Below, one piece after another: positions 7,981 through 15,131 of a stretch of DNA of 33,978 bases. The notes beneath the pieces were generated by a model, which saw only the letters and a list, made by a program, of their open reading frames with translations, ran no database searches and had not been told where the DNA came from. How positions within the stretch are numbered: position 1 is the first letter of the stretch; every line of letters begins with the position of its first letter. The DNA lies in the NCBI GenBank assembly GCA_018240505.1, contig JAFEFQ010000246.1, positions 1 through 33,978 on the forward strand, read 5' to 3'. The position numbers were made by a program, and so were the translations under genes. Origin of the DNA: Pseudomonadota bacterium. Its GTDB lineage: Bacteria > Pseudomonadota > Gammaproteobacteria > Xanthomonadales > Rhodanobacteraceae.

Positions 7981-8786
7981 GCGCCGCCGCTGTGGATACT
8001 CGTGCCGCAGTCGAAGCCACGGCGCTGCTCGCCGCCGACGAACCGCCTGCCTGCTCGATCGAAAATCCGACCGGTGCGTCGCCGTTTTTCCTGACCTGCG
8101 ATCATGCCGGAAGGCGCATCCCGCGCGCGCTCGGCGACCTCGGCGTCGCCGCCGCCGAACTCGACCGGCACATCGCCTGGGACATTGGCGCGGCCGGCCT
8201 CACTTCGCGGCTTGGCGCACGCCTGGATGCGTTCGCGATCGTGCAGACCTATTCGCGCCTCGTCGTCGACTGCAACCGTCCGCTGGACTCGCCGACGCTG
8301 ATCCCGTTGCGCAGTGAGCGCACCGACATTCCCGGCAACGCGAACCTGTCGACGGCACAAAGGCGCCGGCGCATCGATGAAATCTTCGCGCCGTACCATG
8401 CACGCACCGTTGCCGAACTCGACGCGCGCCGCGCCGCGGGCCGGCCGACCATCCTCGTCACCGTGCACAGCTTCACTCCGGCCTATCTCGGCGTCGCGCG
8501 GCCGTGGCACTGCGGCATCCTCTACCACCGCGACACGCGCCTCGCCCACGCTTTGCTGCGGCTGATCCGCGAGGAAGGCGAGTGGGTCGTCGGCGACAAC
8601 GAGCCGTATTCGGTCAGCGACACGAGCGACTACGCGATTCCGGTGTACGGCACGCAACGCGGCCTGGCGAACGTCGAACTCGAAATCCGCCAGGACCTGA
8701 TCGCGGACGCAGCGGGGCAGGCGCAGTGGGCCGAACGCGTGGCGCGGTGGTTGGTTCGCGCGTCCGCGACGGCGGCCCTGGCCTGA
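7977..8786 (+). CDS. N-formylglutamate amidohydrolase family protein
   Basis: A 269-residue cytoplasmic metal-dependent hydrolase of the N-formylglutamate amidohydrolase (HutG-type) family, which releases formate or similar groups from N-acyl amino acids. Visible family motifs: FFLTCDHAGRRIP near residues 38-50 with a probable metal His, DIGAAGL, the TYSRLVVDCNRPL segment, TVHSFTP with a second conserved His, and GDNEPYSVSDTSDYAIP...ANVELEIRQDLI towards the C-terminus. It starts at the ATG overlapping the preceding TGA. No hut genes are adjacent, so the true substrate is uncertain. Confidence 0.88.
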   Translation: MSAAAVDTRAAVEATALLAADEPPACSIENPTGASPFFLTCDHAGRRIPRALGDLGVAAAELDRHIAWDIGAAGLTSRLGARLDAFAIVQTYSRLVVDCNRPLDSPTLIPLRSERTDIPGNANLSTAQRRRRIDEIFAPYHARTVAELDARRAAGRPTILVTVHSFTPAYLGVARPWHCGILYHRDTRLAHALLRLIREEGEWVVGDNEPYSVSDTSDYAIPVYGTQRGLANVELEIRQDLIADAAGQAQWAERVARWLVRASATAALA

Positions 8787-8853
8787 GCGTCGGCGACGAA
8801 TATCCCGGCGCTTCGTCGTATGATGATGCGGAGTCCATGCAGGGAGAAGGCAA

Positions 8854-9132
8854 GTGTCCGACGAGATCATCGACAACCGCGCGCGCAACCGCTACGAACT
8901 CACCGTCGACGGCGTCACCGCACACGTCGACTATGCGCGCGCGCCGGGCGTGATCACCTTCATCCACACGCTCGTGCCCGAGCAGCTCGGCGGGCGCGGC
9001 ATCGGCTCGAAGCTCGCGCAGCACGTGCTCGACGAGGCGCGCAGGAACGGCGAGAAGGTGATTCCGCAGTGTCCGTTCATCGCCGCCTACATCAAGCGGC
9101 ACAAGGAATACCAGGACCTGGTACAGGCATGA
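8854..9132 (+). CDS. YjdJ-type GNAT N-acetyltransferase
   Basis: A 92-residue minimal GNAT domain (the GCN5-related YjdJ/Gcn5-like family of small acetyltransferases). The GTG start at 8854 has GGAGAAGG about 5 nt upstream. The acetyl-CoA-binding loop is the LGGRGIGSKLAQ stretch around residues 45-56. A conserved CPFIAAYIKRHKEY tail, typical of the family, follows. Substrate unknown. Near-consensus TATGAT at 8819-8824 lies 30 nt before the start. The stop overlaps the ATG of the OsmC gene by four bases, so the two are probably translated together. Confidence 0.9.
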   Translation: MSDEIIDNRARNRYELTVDGVTAHVDYARAPGVITFIHTLVPEQLGGRGIGSKLAQHVLDEARRNGEKVIPQCPFIAAYIKRHKEYQDLVQA

Positions 9133-9590
9133 GCGGCCCGCGCTTCGAGCCGCCTGAGGTCGCAACCGGCAGCATCGTCGTCGCCGAGACGGGTGCGGGC
9201 AAGTTCGCCCAGTACCTGCTCGACGGCCGGCATGCGCTCGTCGCCGACGAACCCGCCGATGTCGGCGGCGACGACACCGGGCCGGGGCCGTACGAACTCC
9301 TGCTCATGTCGCTCGGCGCCTGCACGTCGATGACCTTGCGTCTGTACGCGACGCGCAAGCAGATTCCGCTCGAACGCGTGATCGTGCGCCTGCGCCACGC
9401 CAAGCGTTACCCCGACGACTGCAAGGACTGCGGCGACAAGCCGGTGATGCTCGACCACATCGAGCGCGAGATCGAACTCGTCGGCGCGCTCGACGACGGC
9501 CAGCGCGCGCGTCTGCTCGAAATGGCCGACAAGTGTCCCGTGCATCGCACGCTGACATCGAAAATTGTGATCGATACGAAACTTGTGTAG
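9129..9590 (+). CDS. OsmC-family peroxiredoxin-like protein
   Basis: A 153-residue OsmC/Ohr-superfamily protein, expected to reduce organic hydroperoxides through two cysteines. C65 (SLGACTSM, preceded by GPGPYELLL) and C136 (ADKCPVHRTL) are at the expected places. An extra CKDC pair (98-101) marks the subgroup that also occurs fused to alpha/beta hydrolases. The ATG at 9129 overlaps the GNAT stop. Its own TAG stop is part of a GTAG-type REP hairpin. Confidence 0.92.
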   Translation: MSGPRFEPPEVATGSIVVAETGAGKFAQYLLDGRHALVADEPADVGGDDTGPGPYELLLMSLGACTSMTLRLYATRKQIPLERVIVRLRHAKRYPDDCKDCGDKPVMLDHIEREIELVGALDDGQRARLLEMADKCPVHRTLTSKIVIDTKLV

Positions 9591-9610
9591 GGGCGCGATT
9601 TATCGCGCCC
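9587..9610 (+). repeat. GTAG-class REP hairpin
   Basis: GTAG (9587-9590) followed by GGGCGCGAT-TT-ATCGCGCCC (9591-9610), a perfect 9-bp stem. This is the architecture of REP sequences associated with RAYT transposases, such as SMAG elements of Stenotrophomonas. The TAG is the OsmC stop codon, and the stem could also act in RNA stabilisation or termination. Confidence 0.75.
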
Positions 9611-9622
9611 GGCTCTGCTTCC

Positions 9623-9699
9623 TCATTCCCGCGAAGTAGGAGCCCGGCACTTCGCGTTTGAGAGCAAGGTCAAATGGATTCCGGCGTTCGCGGGAATGA
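9623..9699. repeat. Dispersed inverted repeat with TCATTCCCGCGA ends
   Basis: Perfect 12-bp inverted repeats at 9623-9634 and 9688-9699 enclose a second 8-bp stem, CGCGAAGT/ACTTCGCG (9630-9637 and 9649-9656). The 'GGATTCCGGCGTTCGCGGGAATGA' type of end is a common intergenic repeat in proteobacterial genomes. No coding function. Confidence 0.6.
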
Positions 9700-9768
9700 C
9701 GGTTGAGAGAGTTGATCTTTGTGCGAATGCGCTGCAATCTTGCAAGCTTTCGCCCACGAGGAAACTGC

Positions 9769-11196
9769 ATGCGCGTCATCGCCCGATCGCTGTCCCTTTC
9801 CATCGCCATCGCTGCCGCGATGTTCACGGCGCAGGGCAGGGCGCAGGCGCCATCCGCCGACGAGGCCGCGTTCCGCGACCTGTACAAGCAGCTCGTCGAG
9901 ACCAACACGACGCGTTCGGTAGGCAGCTGCACCAAGGCCGCCGAGGCGATGCAGGCGCGCCTTGTCGCCGCGGGCACCCCCAAGGCCGACACGCAGATCC
10001 TCGCGCCGCCCGAGCGCCCGCAGGACGGCGCGCTCATCGCCGTGCTGCACGGCCACGACAAGCTGGCCAAGCCGATCCTGCTGCTCGCGCACATCGACGT
10101 GGTCGAGGCCAAGCGCGAAGACTGGGAGCGCGACCCGTTCAAGCTGGTCGAGGAGAACGGCTGGTTCTACGCGCGCGGCTCCAGCGACGACAAGGCGATG
10201 GCTGCGGCATTCACCGACAGCCTGATTCGCTACAGGAAGGAAGGCTTCGTGCCGCGCCGGAGCATCAAGCTCGCGCTGACCTGCGGCGAGGAGACGCCGG
10301 ACGTGTTCAACAGCGTGAAGTGGCTGATGCAGACCCGGCCCGAGGTGCTCAACGCCGCGTTCGCGCTCAACGAGGGCGCCGGCGGCGAGCTCGACAAGAA
10401 CGGCAAGCCGGTCGCGCTGCAGATCCAGGCCGGCGAGAAGGTCTACCAGGACTTCAAGCTCGAGGGCGTCGACGTCGGCGGCCACAGCTCGCGCCCGACC
10501 AAGGCCAACCCGATCGCGCATCTGGCCGCGGGCCTGGCCAGGCTTTCCGCCTACAACTTCCCGATCGCTCTCAATCCGGTCACGCGCGGCTACTTCGAGG
10601 CGCAGGCGAAGCTGCAGACGCCGCAGATCGCGGCCGACATGCGCGCGGTGCTCGCGGCGAAACCCGACGAGGCCGCGGCCGAGCGGCTGTGGGCGATCAA
10701 TCCGGGCTGGAACGGCACGCTGCGCACCACTTGCGTCGTCACCGAGATCAACGGCGGCCATGCGCCGAACGCGCTGCCGCAGCACGTCGACGCGAACGTC
10801 AACTGCCGCATCCTGCCCGGCGTTCCGGTCGAGGAAGTGCGCAAACAGATCGCGGGCGTGATCGGCGACGACAAGATCACGGTCAAGGCCACCGGCGAAC
10901 CCGGCACGCAGTCGCCGTTGCCGCCGTTGAGCGAGCAGATGATGGAGCCGGTGCGCAAGATCGCCGAAACGTTGTGGCCCGGCGTCGCGATCGTGCCGAC
11001 GATGTCGACCGGCGCCACCGACGGCCGCTTCCTCAATGCGGGCGGCGTGCCGACCTACGGTCTGTCCGGCATGTTCCACGACGCCGAGGGCAGCCGCGCG
11101 CACGGCCTCAACGAGCGCATCCGGGTCAAGTCGCTGATGGACGGGCGCAGGTTCCTCTACGAGGTCGTGAAGATCTACGCGAACTCGGCCGGCTGA
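9769..11196 (+). CDS. Secreted M20-family metallopeptidase
   Basis: A 475-residue di-zinc peptidase with a signal peptide (MRVIARSLSLSIAIAAAMFTAQGRA). The start at 9769 is set by GAGGA at 9758-9762. All M20 catalytic features are visible: H108 and D110 (AHIDVV), D140 (GSSDDK), E174-E175 (CGEET), E202 (LNEGAG) and H445 (RAHGLNE). A dimerisation/lid insert with GGHSSRPTKANPI occupies about 220-350. It probably cleaves dipeptides or removes C- or N-terminal residues in the periplasm. A stem-loop follows its stop. Confidence 0.92.
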   Translation: MRVIARSLSLSIAIAAAMFTAQGRAQAPSADEAAFRDLYKQLVETNTTRSVGSCTKAAEAMQARLVAAGTPKADTQILAPPERPQDGALIAVLHGHDKLAKPILLLAHIDVVEAKREDWERDPFKLVEENGWFYARGSSDDKAMAAAFTDSLIRYRKEGFVPRRSIKLALTCGEETPDVFNSVKWLMQTRPEVLNAAFALNEGAGGELDKNGKPVALQIQAGEKVYQDFKLEGVDVGGHSSRPTKANPIAHLAAGLARLSAYNFPIALNPVTRGYFEAQAKLQTPQIAADMRAVLAAKPDEAAAERLWAINPGWNGTLRTTCVVTEINGGHAPNALPQHVDANVNCRILPGVPVEEVRKQIAGVIGDDKITVKATGEPGTQSPLPPLSEQMMEPVRKIAETLWPGVAIVPTMSTGATDGRFLNAGGVPTYGLSGMFHDAEGSRAHGLNERIRVKSLMDGRRFLYEVVKIYANSAG

Positions 11197-11216
11197 TCCG
11201 GGATTTCCGCCGGCGC

Positions 11217-11250
11217 GGCGCGCATGCGAAAATGCGCGCCGTTTCGTTTC
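11217..11250 (+). terminator. Stem-loop after the M20 gene, possible terminator
   Basis: A perfect 9-bp stem GGCGCGCAT/ATGCGCGCC (11217-11225 and 11232-11240) with a 6-nt loop, followed by GTTTCGTTTCG rather than a clean T run. It lies 20 nt after the stop and 30 nt before the next start. It could instead overlap the promoter of the DUF1993 gene. Confidence 0.4.
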
Positions 11251-11269
11251 GCCCACCCAAGGAATTCCC

Positions 11270-11779
11270 ATGTCCGTTTCGGTTTACGACATCCTCGTCC
11301 CCACCGTGAATCGCGTGTTCGCGAACACGCTCGTGCTGCTGAAGAAGGCGGAAGCCTTCGCCGCGGCGAAGAAGATCGACGTCGGCGTATTGATCAACTC
11401 GCGCCTTGCCCCGGACATGTTTCCGCTGATCAAGCAGGTGCAGATCGCTTCCGACACGGTCAAGGCCGCGGCGGGAAGGCTGAGTGGCACCGAGGTTCCC
11501 TCGTTCGCCGACACCGAGACGACGCTGCCGGAGATCGAGGCGCGCATCAACAAGACCCTCGAGTTCATCAACAGCATCCCGGCGGAAAAATTCGCCGGCG
11601 GCGAGTCGCGTGCCATCGTCGTGCCGCGCCGCTCGGGCGACGTCCACACCACGGGCCTGCCGTATCTGCTGCATTTTGTCTTGCCGAATTTCTACTTCCA
11701 CGTGACGACGCTGTACGCGATCCTGCGCCACAACGGCGTCGAGATCGGCAAGAACGACTTCCTCGGCAAGTTCGACTGA
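11270..11779 (+). CDS. DUF1993 domain-containing protein
   Basis: A 169-residue cytoplasmic protein matching the DUF1993 family by overall pattern. It has the opening VYDILVPTVNRVFANTLVLLKKAE, a RLAPDMFPLIKQVQIASD segment and the closing LPNFYFHVTTLYAILRHNGVEIGK. The family is predicted to have a DinB-like four-helix bundle; its biochemical role is unknown. AAGGAA lies 6 nt before the ATG. It stands alone between the M20 gene and a dispersed palindrome. Confidence 0.88.
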   Translation: MSVSVYDILVPTVNRVFANTLVLLKKAEAFAAAKKIDVGVLINSRLAPDMFPLIKQVQIASDTVKAAAGRLSGTEVPSFADTETTLPEIEARINKTLEFINSIPAEKFAGGESRAIVVPRRSGDVHTTGLPYLLHFVLPNFYFHVTTLYAILRHNGVEIGKNDFLGKFD

Positions 11780-11809
11780 GTATCGGGCGAAAGAAAATCA
11801 AAAGATGAA

Positions 11810-11916
11810 CCACAAAGACACGGAGAACACGAAGAAGGGCCACGAAGAAAAACGGGAAGAGTAAAATCTTTCATCGGGTTTCTTCGTCTACCTTCGTGTT
11901 CTCCGTGTCTTCGTGG
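11810..11916. repeat. Dispersed long palindrome (CCACAAAGACACGGAG type)
   Basis: Two 25-nt arms (11810-11834 and 11892-11916) are inverted copies with one mismatch, starting CCAC.AAGACACGGAGAACAC. The loop is about 57 nt. The right arm is followed by a T-rich stretch. This palindrome type is widely scattered in intergenic DNA of unrelated bacteria; here it fills the gap between the DUF1993 and sterol-desaturase genes. Confidence 0.75.
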
Positions 11917-11945
11917 CGTTCTTCTGATTTTTTCGAGTCGAATCG

Positions 11946-13034
11946 ATGTTCGATGTGATAGCGCAGTGGTGGTCCGGTCTGGTGCTCTGGGTCGGCACGC
12001 ACGTGGTCGTGCCGGTGCTGTCGTTCCTGCACATCGGGCATCTGATGGGCGACCCGAACGACATCGCCGCGGCGGTGCTGATCGCGTTCATCCAGCTCGC
12101 GATCATTTCCTGCATTTTCCGGCCGCTGGAAACTTTCCTGCCAGCCGAGATGTGGAAGGACCGCAAGCTGACGCGGATCGATCGCACCTTCACCCTGCTG
12201 ATGGTGCTCGGTCTCAATCCGCTGTTCGCCTTTCTCGTGCTGACCCCGTTCGCGAATTTCTTCGGCGGCGGCGCCGATGTCGGCGCGACGGCGGAACCGG
12301 GCGGCGGCCTGCTGGGCTTCGTGCCGGGCATCGAGCAGCATCCGTACCTCGCGTTTTTCCTCTATTACATCGTCTACGACCTGACCTACTACTGGATGCA
12401 TCGCGCCCAGCACGCGATCCCGTGGTGGTGGGCACTGCACAGCATGCATCACAGCCAGCGCCAGATGAACTGCTGGACCAACGACCGCGGCAGCTATCTC
12501 GACGGCGTGATGCAGTCCTTCGTGCTCGCCTCGGCCGGCCTGCTCATGGGCGTCGATGCCGCGCAGTTCGCGCTGCTCGAACTGGTCAGCGAACTCGTGC
12601 AGAATTTTTCGCACACGAACACGCGCATCGGCTTCGGCCGCCTGTTCGAGCGCATCTTCGTCGGCCCGGTTTTCCACCGCCTGCACCACATGCGCGTCGA
12701 CCCCTCGCGGCCGAACCTGCACAACTGCAACTTCGGCCAGGTGCTGTCGGTCTGGGACAACCTGTTCGGCACGGCCTTGTACGGCGAGCCGCCGCGCCCG
12801 ACCGGCGTCGGCGACCCCAGCGTCGACGCCGACAACGGCCGCGGCGTGATCGCGATGCAGTGGGGCGCGCTCAGGCGCTTCTGGGGCGCGGTGCGCAGCG
12901 TCGAGGGCTGGAAGCTGCAGGAAGTCGCGTTCGACGAGAAGACGTTCAAGCCGATTCCGGTCAGCCACTTCGACCTGCATGCGTTCGAACCGCATCTGCC
13001 GGAAGCCACCGCGCAACACACGTCGGCGGTTTGA
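11946..13034 (+). CDS. Sterol desaturase / fatty acid hydroxylase family membrane protein
   Basis: A 362-residue integral membrane di-iron enzyme of the fatty acid hydroxylase superfamily. Several hydrophobic segments are visible (about 5-30, 38-60, 80-105, 132-150 and 185-205). The histidine clusters that bind iron are intact: H152-RAQ-H156, H165-SM-H168-H169 and H244-RL-H247-H248, plus FSHTNTR between them. It probably hydroxylates or desaturates a lipid; the substrate cannot be told. The C-terminal 80 residues are soluble. It may be transcribed separately from the operon that follows, which has its own promoter-like sequence. Confidence 0.9.
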   Translation: MFDVIAQWWSGLVLWVGTHVVVPVLSFLHIGHLMGDPNDIAAAVLIAFIQLAIISCIFRPLETFLPAEMWKDRKLTRIDRTFTLLMVLGLNPLFAFLVLTPFANFFGGGADVGATAEPGGGLLGFVPGIEQHPYLAFFLYYIVYDLTYYWMHRAQHAIPWWWALHSMHHSQRQMNCWTNDRGSYLDGVMQSFVLASAGLLMGVDAAQFALLELVSELVQNFSHTNTRIGFGRLFERIFVGPVFHRLHHMRVDPSRPNLHNCNFGQVLSVWDNLFGTALYGEPPRPTGVGDPSVDADNGRGVIAMQWGALRRFWGAVRSVEGWKLQEVAFDEKTFKPIPVSHFDLHAFEPHLPEATAQHTSAV

Positions 13035-13065
13035 ACGCGCAGGCGCGCCTCACGCACGCGCCGGC

Positions 13066-13095
13066 CTGACGTCGCCCGGCACGCTCTGCGATAAT
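13066..13095 (+). promoter_or_regulatory. Putative sigma-70 promoter of the SMR/aminotransferase operon
   Basis: CTGACG (13066-13071), an 18-bp spacer, then GATAAT (13090-13095, five of six consensus bases). The -10 lies 32 nt before the ATG at 13127, the same distance at which -10-like boxes occur before several other genes in the window. Confidence 0.45.
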
Positions 13096-13126
13096 CCGCG
13101 GCATCGTCCATTGCCCCCGCTCGCGC

Positions 13127-13483
13127 ATGTCGCTGCTCGTCTTCATTTTCTGGATGCTCAACATCTCGCTCGACACGGGCGGCCATCTCGCGTTCAAGGC
13201 GGCGGCGACGCAGCCCGACACGGAGGGCGAGTTCGCGCGCTGGAAAGCGATGGCGAGCCGGCCGTGGATCTGGATCGGCGTCGTCTGCTTCGTCGCCGAG
13301 TTCGTGGTCTGGCAGGGTTTTCTTTCGCTGGTGCCGCTGTCGCAGGGCGTGCTGCTCGGTTCGATCAACATCGTCGCGATGCTGATCGCCGGACGCGTGC
13401 TGTTCGCGGAAAAATTCACGCCGCCGCGCGTCGTCGGCTGCGCGCTGATCGCGATCGGCGTGGCGGTGGTAGGAGTCGGTTGA
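13127..13483 (+). CDS. Small DMT/SMR-type transporter subunit, first of a pair (ArnE/ArnF-like)
   Basis: 118 residues with four predicted membrane helices (about 2-20, 47-64, 68-88 and 95-117), the size of a half EamA domain. The final helix pair reads NIVAMLIAGRVLFAEKF then VVGCALIAIGVAVVGVG, the usual DMT-superfamily C-terminal pattern. Small proteins of this kind act as dimers. Because a second, different one follows after a single base, a heterodimer like the ArnE/ArnF flippase for undecaprenyl-phosphate-aminoarabinose is likely. Substrate unknown. Confidence 0.8.
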   Translation: MSLLVFIFWMLNISLDTGGHLAFKAAATQPDTEGEFARWKAMASRPWIWIGVVCFVAEFVVWQGFLSLVPLSQGVLLGSINIVAMLIAGRVLFAEKFTPPRVVGCALIAIGVAVVGVG

Positions 13484-13484
13484 G

Positions 13485-13871
13485 ATGCGCCGCTTCTATC
13501 TGATCGGCTTTCTCGTGTTGATGGTGTTCGACACGATGACGCAGATCTGCTTCAAGCTCAACGCCAACCACGCCGGCCCGTTCGTGCCGGAGTTCGCCTG
13601 GTTCCTGCGTATGGTCAGTGCGCCGTGGATGTATGTCGCGATCGCCGGCTATCTCGGCTCGTTCTTCACCTGGATGACCCTGCTCAAGCATGCGCCGGTC
13701 GGCCCGGCGTTCGCCGCCTCGCACCTCGAGGTCGTCTTCGTTCTTGCCGCGTCCTACTTCCTGTTCGGCGAGCGCCTGTCGACCGTGCAATTGATCGGTT
13801 GCGGCATCATCCTGGCCGGCATCGTCTGCCTCGCCTTCGATCCGCCCGACGAAGGGCACGATGCCGCGTAA
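13485..13871 (+). CDS. Small DMT/SMR-type transporter subunit, second of a pair (ArnE/ArnF-like)
   Basis: 128 residues, four membrane helices, beginning one base after the previous stop with AGGAG at 13471-13475 as ribosome site. It carries the SMR-like opening 'FDTMTQICFKL', resembling the helix-1 'K-x-S' area of EamA halves. It also has the 'LKHAPVGPAFAASHLEVVFVLAASYFLFGERL' core with the family glutamate, and a short charged tail. Tail and stop overlap the DegT aminotransferase start by 11 bp, so the three genes form a tight operon. Confidence 0.8.
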   Translation: MRRFYLIGFLVLMVFDTMTQICFKLNANHAGPFVPEFAWFLRMVSAPWMYVAIAGYLGSFFTWMTLLKHAPVGPAFAASHLEVVFVLAASYFLFGERLSTVQLIGCGIILAGIVCLAFDPPDEGHDAA

Positions 13872-15075
13872 CTTCCTCTACGAAGTTCCGCCGACCGCGG
13901 GCCTGCCGCCGCGCTTCGGCGACCTGCTGCCGGCGCGCACGGCGTCGCTCGCGGCGCGCGCCGCCGAATTCCTCGGCATCGACGATGTGCAGGTCGAGTG
14001 TTCGGGCACGGCCGCGCTGGTCGTCGCGCTGACCGCGTTGCAGCGCCGGAGCAAGCGCACCGGCGTGATCGTTCCGGCCTACACCTGTCCGCTCGTCGCG
14101 ATTGCGGTCGCGCATTGCGGACTGGAACTGCGCCTGTGCGATCTCGCGCCCGGCAGCATCGACATGGACGCGGACAAGCTCGCCGCGCTCTGCGACGAGA
14201 ACACGCTTGCGGTCGTGCCCACGCATCTGGGCGGACGTGTCGCCGACGTCGACACCGCGATCGCCTGCGCGCGCCGTGCCGGCGCCTGGGTCATCGAGGA
14301 CGCGGCGCAGGCGCTCGGCGCGCGGTTCGCGGACGGAACGCCGGTTGGAACGCGCGCCGACATCGGCTTCTTCTCGCTCGCCGTCGGCAAGGGCCTGACC
14401 ACGTTCGAAGGCGGGCTGCTGGTCGCGCGCGATGCGCAACTGCGCGCGGAGCTGCATCGCTGCAGTGCGGACATCGTTCCGTCGGACCTGGCCTGGGAAT
14501 TCAAGCGCACGCTGCAACTGCTCGGCTACTACGCGCTCTATCGTCCGGCGGGCCTGCCGCTGGCATACGGCTGGCCGCGCCGGCGCGCGTTGCGTGCGGG
14601 CGATGCGACCGCGGCGGTCGGCGACGACTTTCCGCTGACCATCCCGTTGCATCGCCTCGGCGCATGGCGCCGGTCGGTCGGAGCGCGCGCGTTTCCGCGC
14701 CTGCGCGACTTCCAGCACGAACTCGCCGAGCGGGCAAGCAAGCGCTGTGCGAGTCTGGAAAGGATTCCGCGCATCGCCGCCCTGCGCGATGCGGGCGCCG
14801 CGCATGGCACCTGGCCGTTCCTGCTCGTGATGATGCCGACGCGCGCGGCGCGCGACGCCGCGCTGTCCGCGCTGTGGACGACCAACCTCGGCGTCAGCCG
14901 CCTGTTTATCCATGCCTTGCCCGACTACGACTATCTTCACGCGATCGTGCCGAAAGCCGACGTGCCGAACGCGCGCGACTTCGCCGCGCGCACGTTGACG
15001 ATTTCCAACAGCCCCTGGCTCGACGAGGCGAGGTTCGATTTTCTGCTTGGCGAATTGCGGCGCGCGGTCGAGTGA
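13861..15075 (+). CDS. DegT/DnrJ/EryC1/StrS-family PLP aminotransferase
   Basis: A 404-residue PLP enzyme of the sugar-aminotransferase fold. Seen: VECSGTAALVVALTAL (PLP phosphate-binding, SGTxAL), VIVPAYTCPLVAIAV, D147 of the VIEDAAQALG motif (contacts the pyridine nitrogen), and K177 in FSLAVGKGLTTFEGG, the Schiff-base lysine. Family members transaminate keto-sugars on nucleotide or lipid carriers. Its overlap with the SMR pair suggests it makes an amino sugar (or other amine) that the pair moves across the inner membrane, as in the arn pathway. No glycosyltransferase or epimerase gene is nearby, so the pathway is incomplete in the window. Confidence 0.85.
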   Translation: MPRNFLYEVPPTAGLPPRFGDLLPARTASLAARAAEFLGIDDVQVECSGTAALVVALTALQRRSKRTGVIVPAYTCPLVAIAVAHCGLELRLCDLAPGSIDMDADKLAALCDENTLAVVPTHLGGRVADVDTAIACARRAGAWVIEDAAQALGARFADGTPVGTRADIGFFSLAVGKGLTTFEGGLLVARDAQLRAELHRCSADIVPSDLAWEFKRTLQLLGYYALYRPAGLPLAYGWPRRRALRAGDATAAVGDDFPLTIPLHRLGAWRRSVGARAFPRLRDFQHELAERASKRCASLERIPRIAALRDAGAAHGTWPFLLVMMPTRAARDAALSALWTTNLGVSRLFIHALPDYDYLHAIVPKADVPNARDFAARTLTISNSPWLDEARFDFLLGELRRAVE

Positions 15076-15131
15076 GGTTGTCGTTGCGGCGCCCGCGCCG
15101 TCCGGTGCGCCAGGTTCGACGAATCGCTTCC

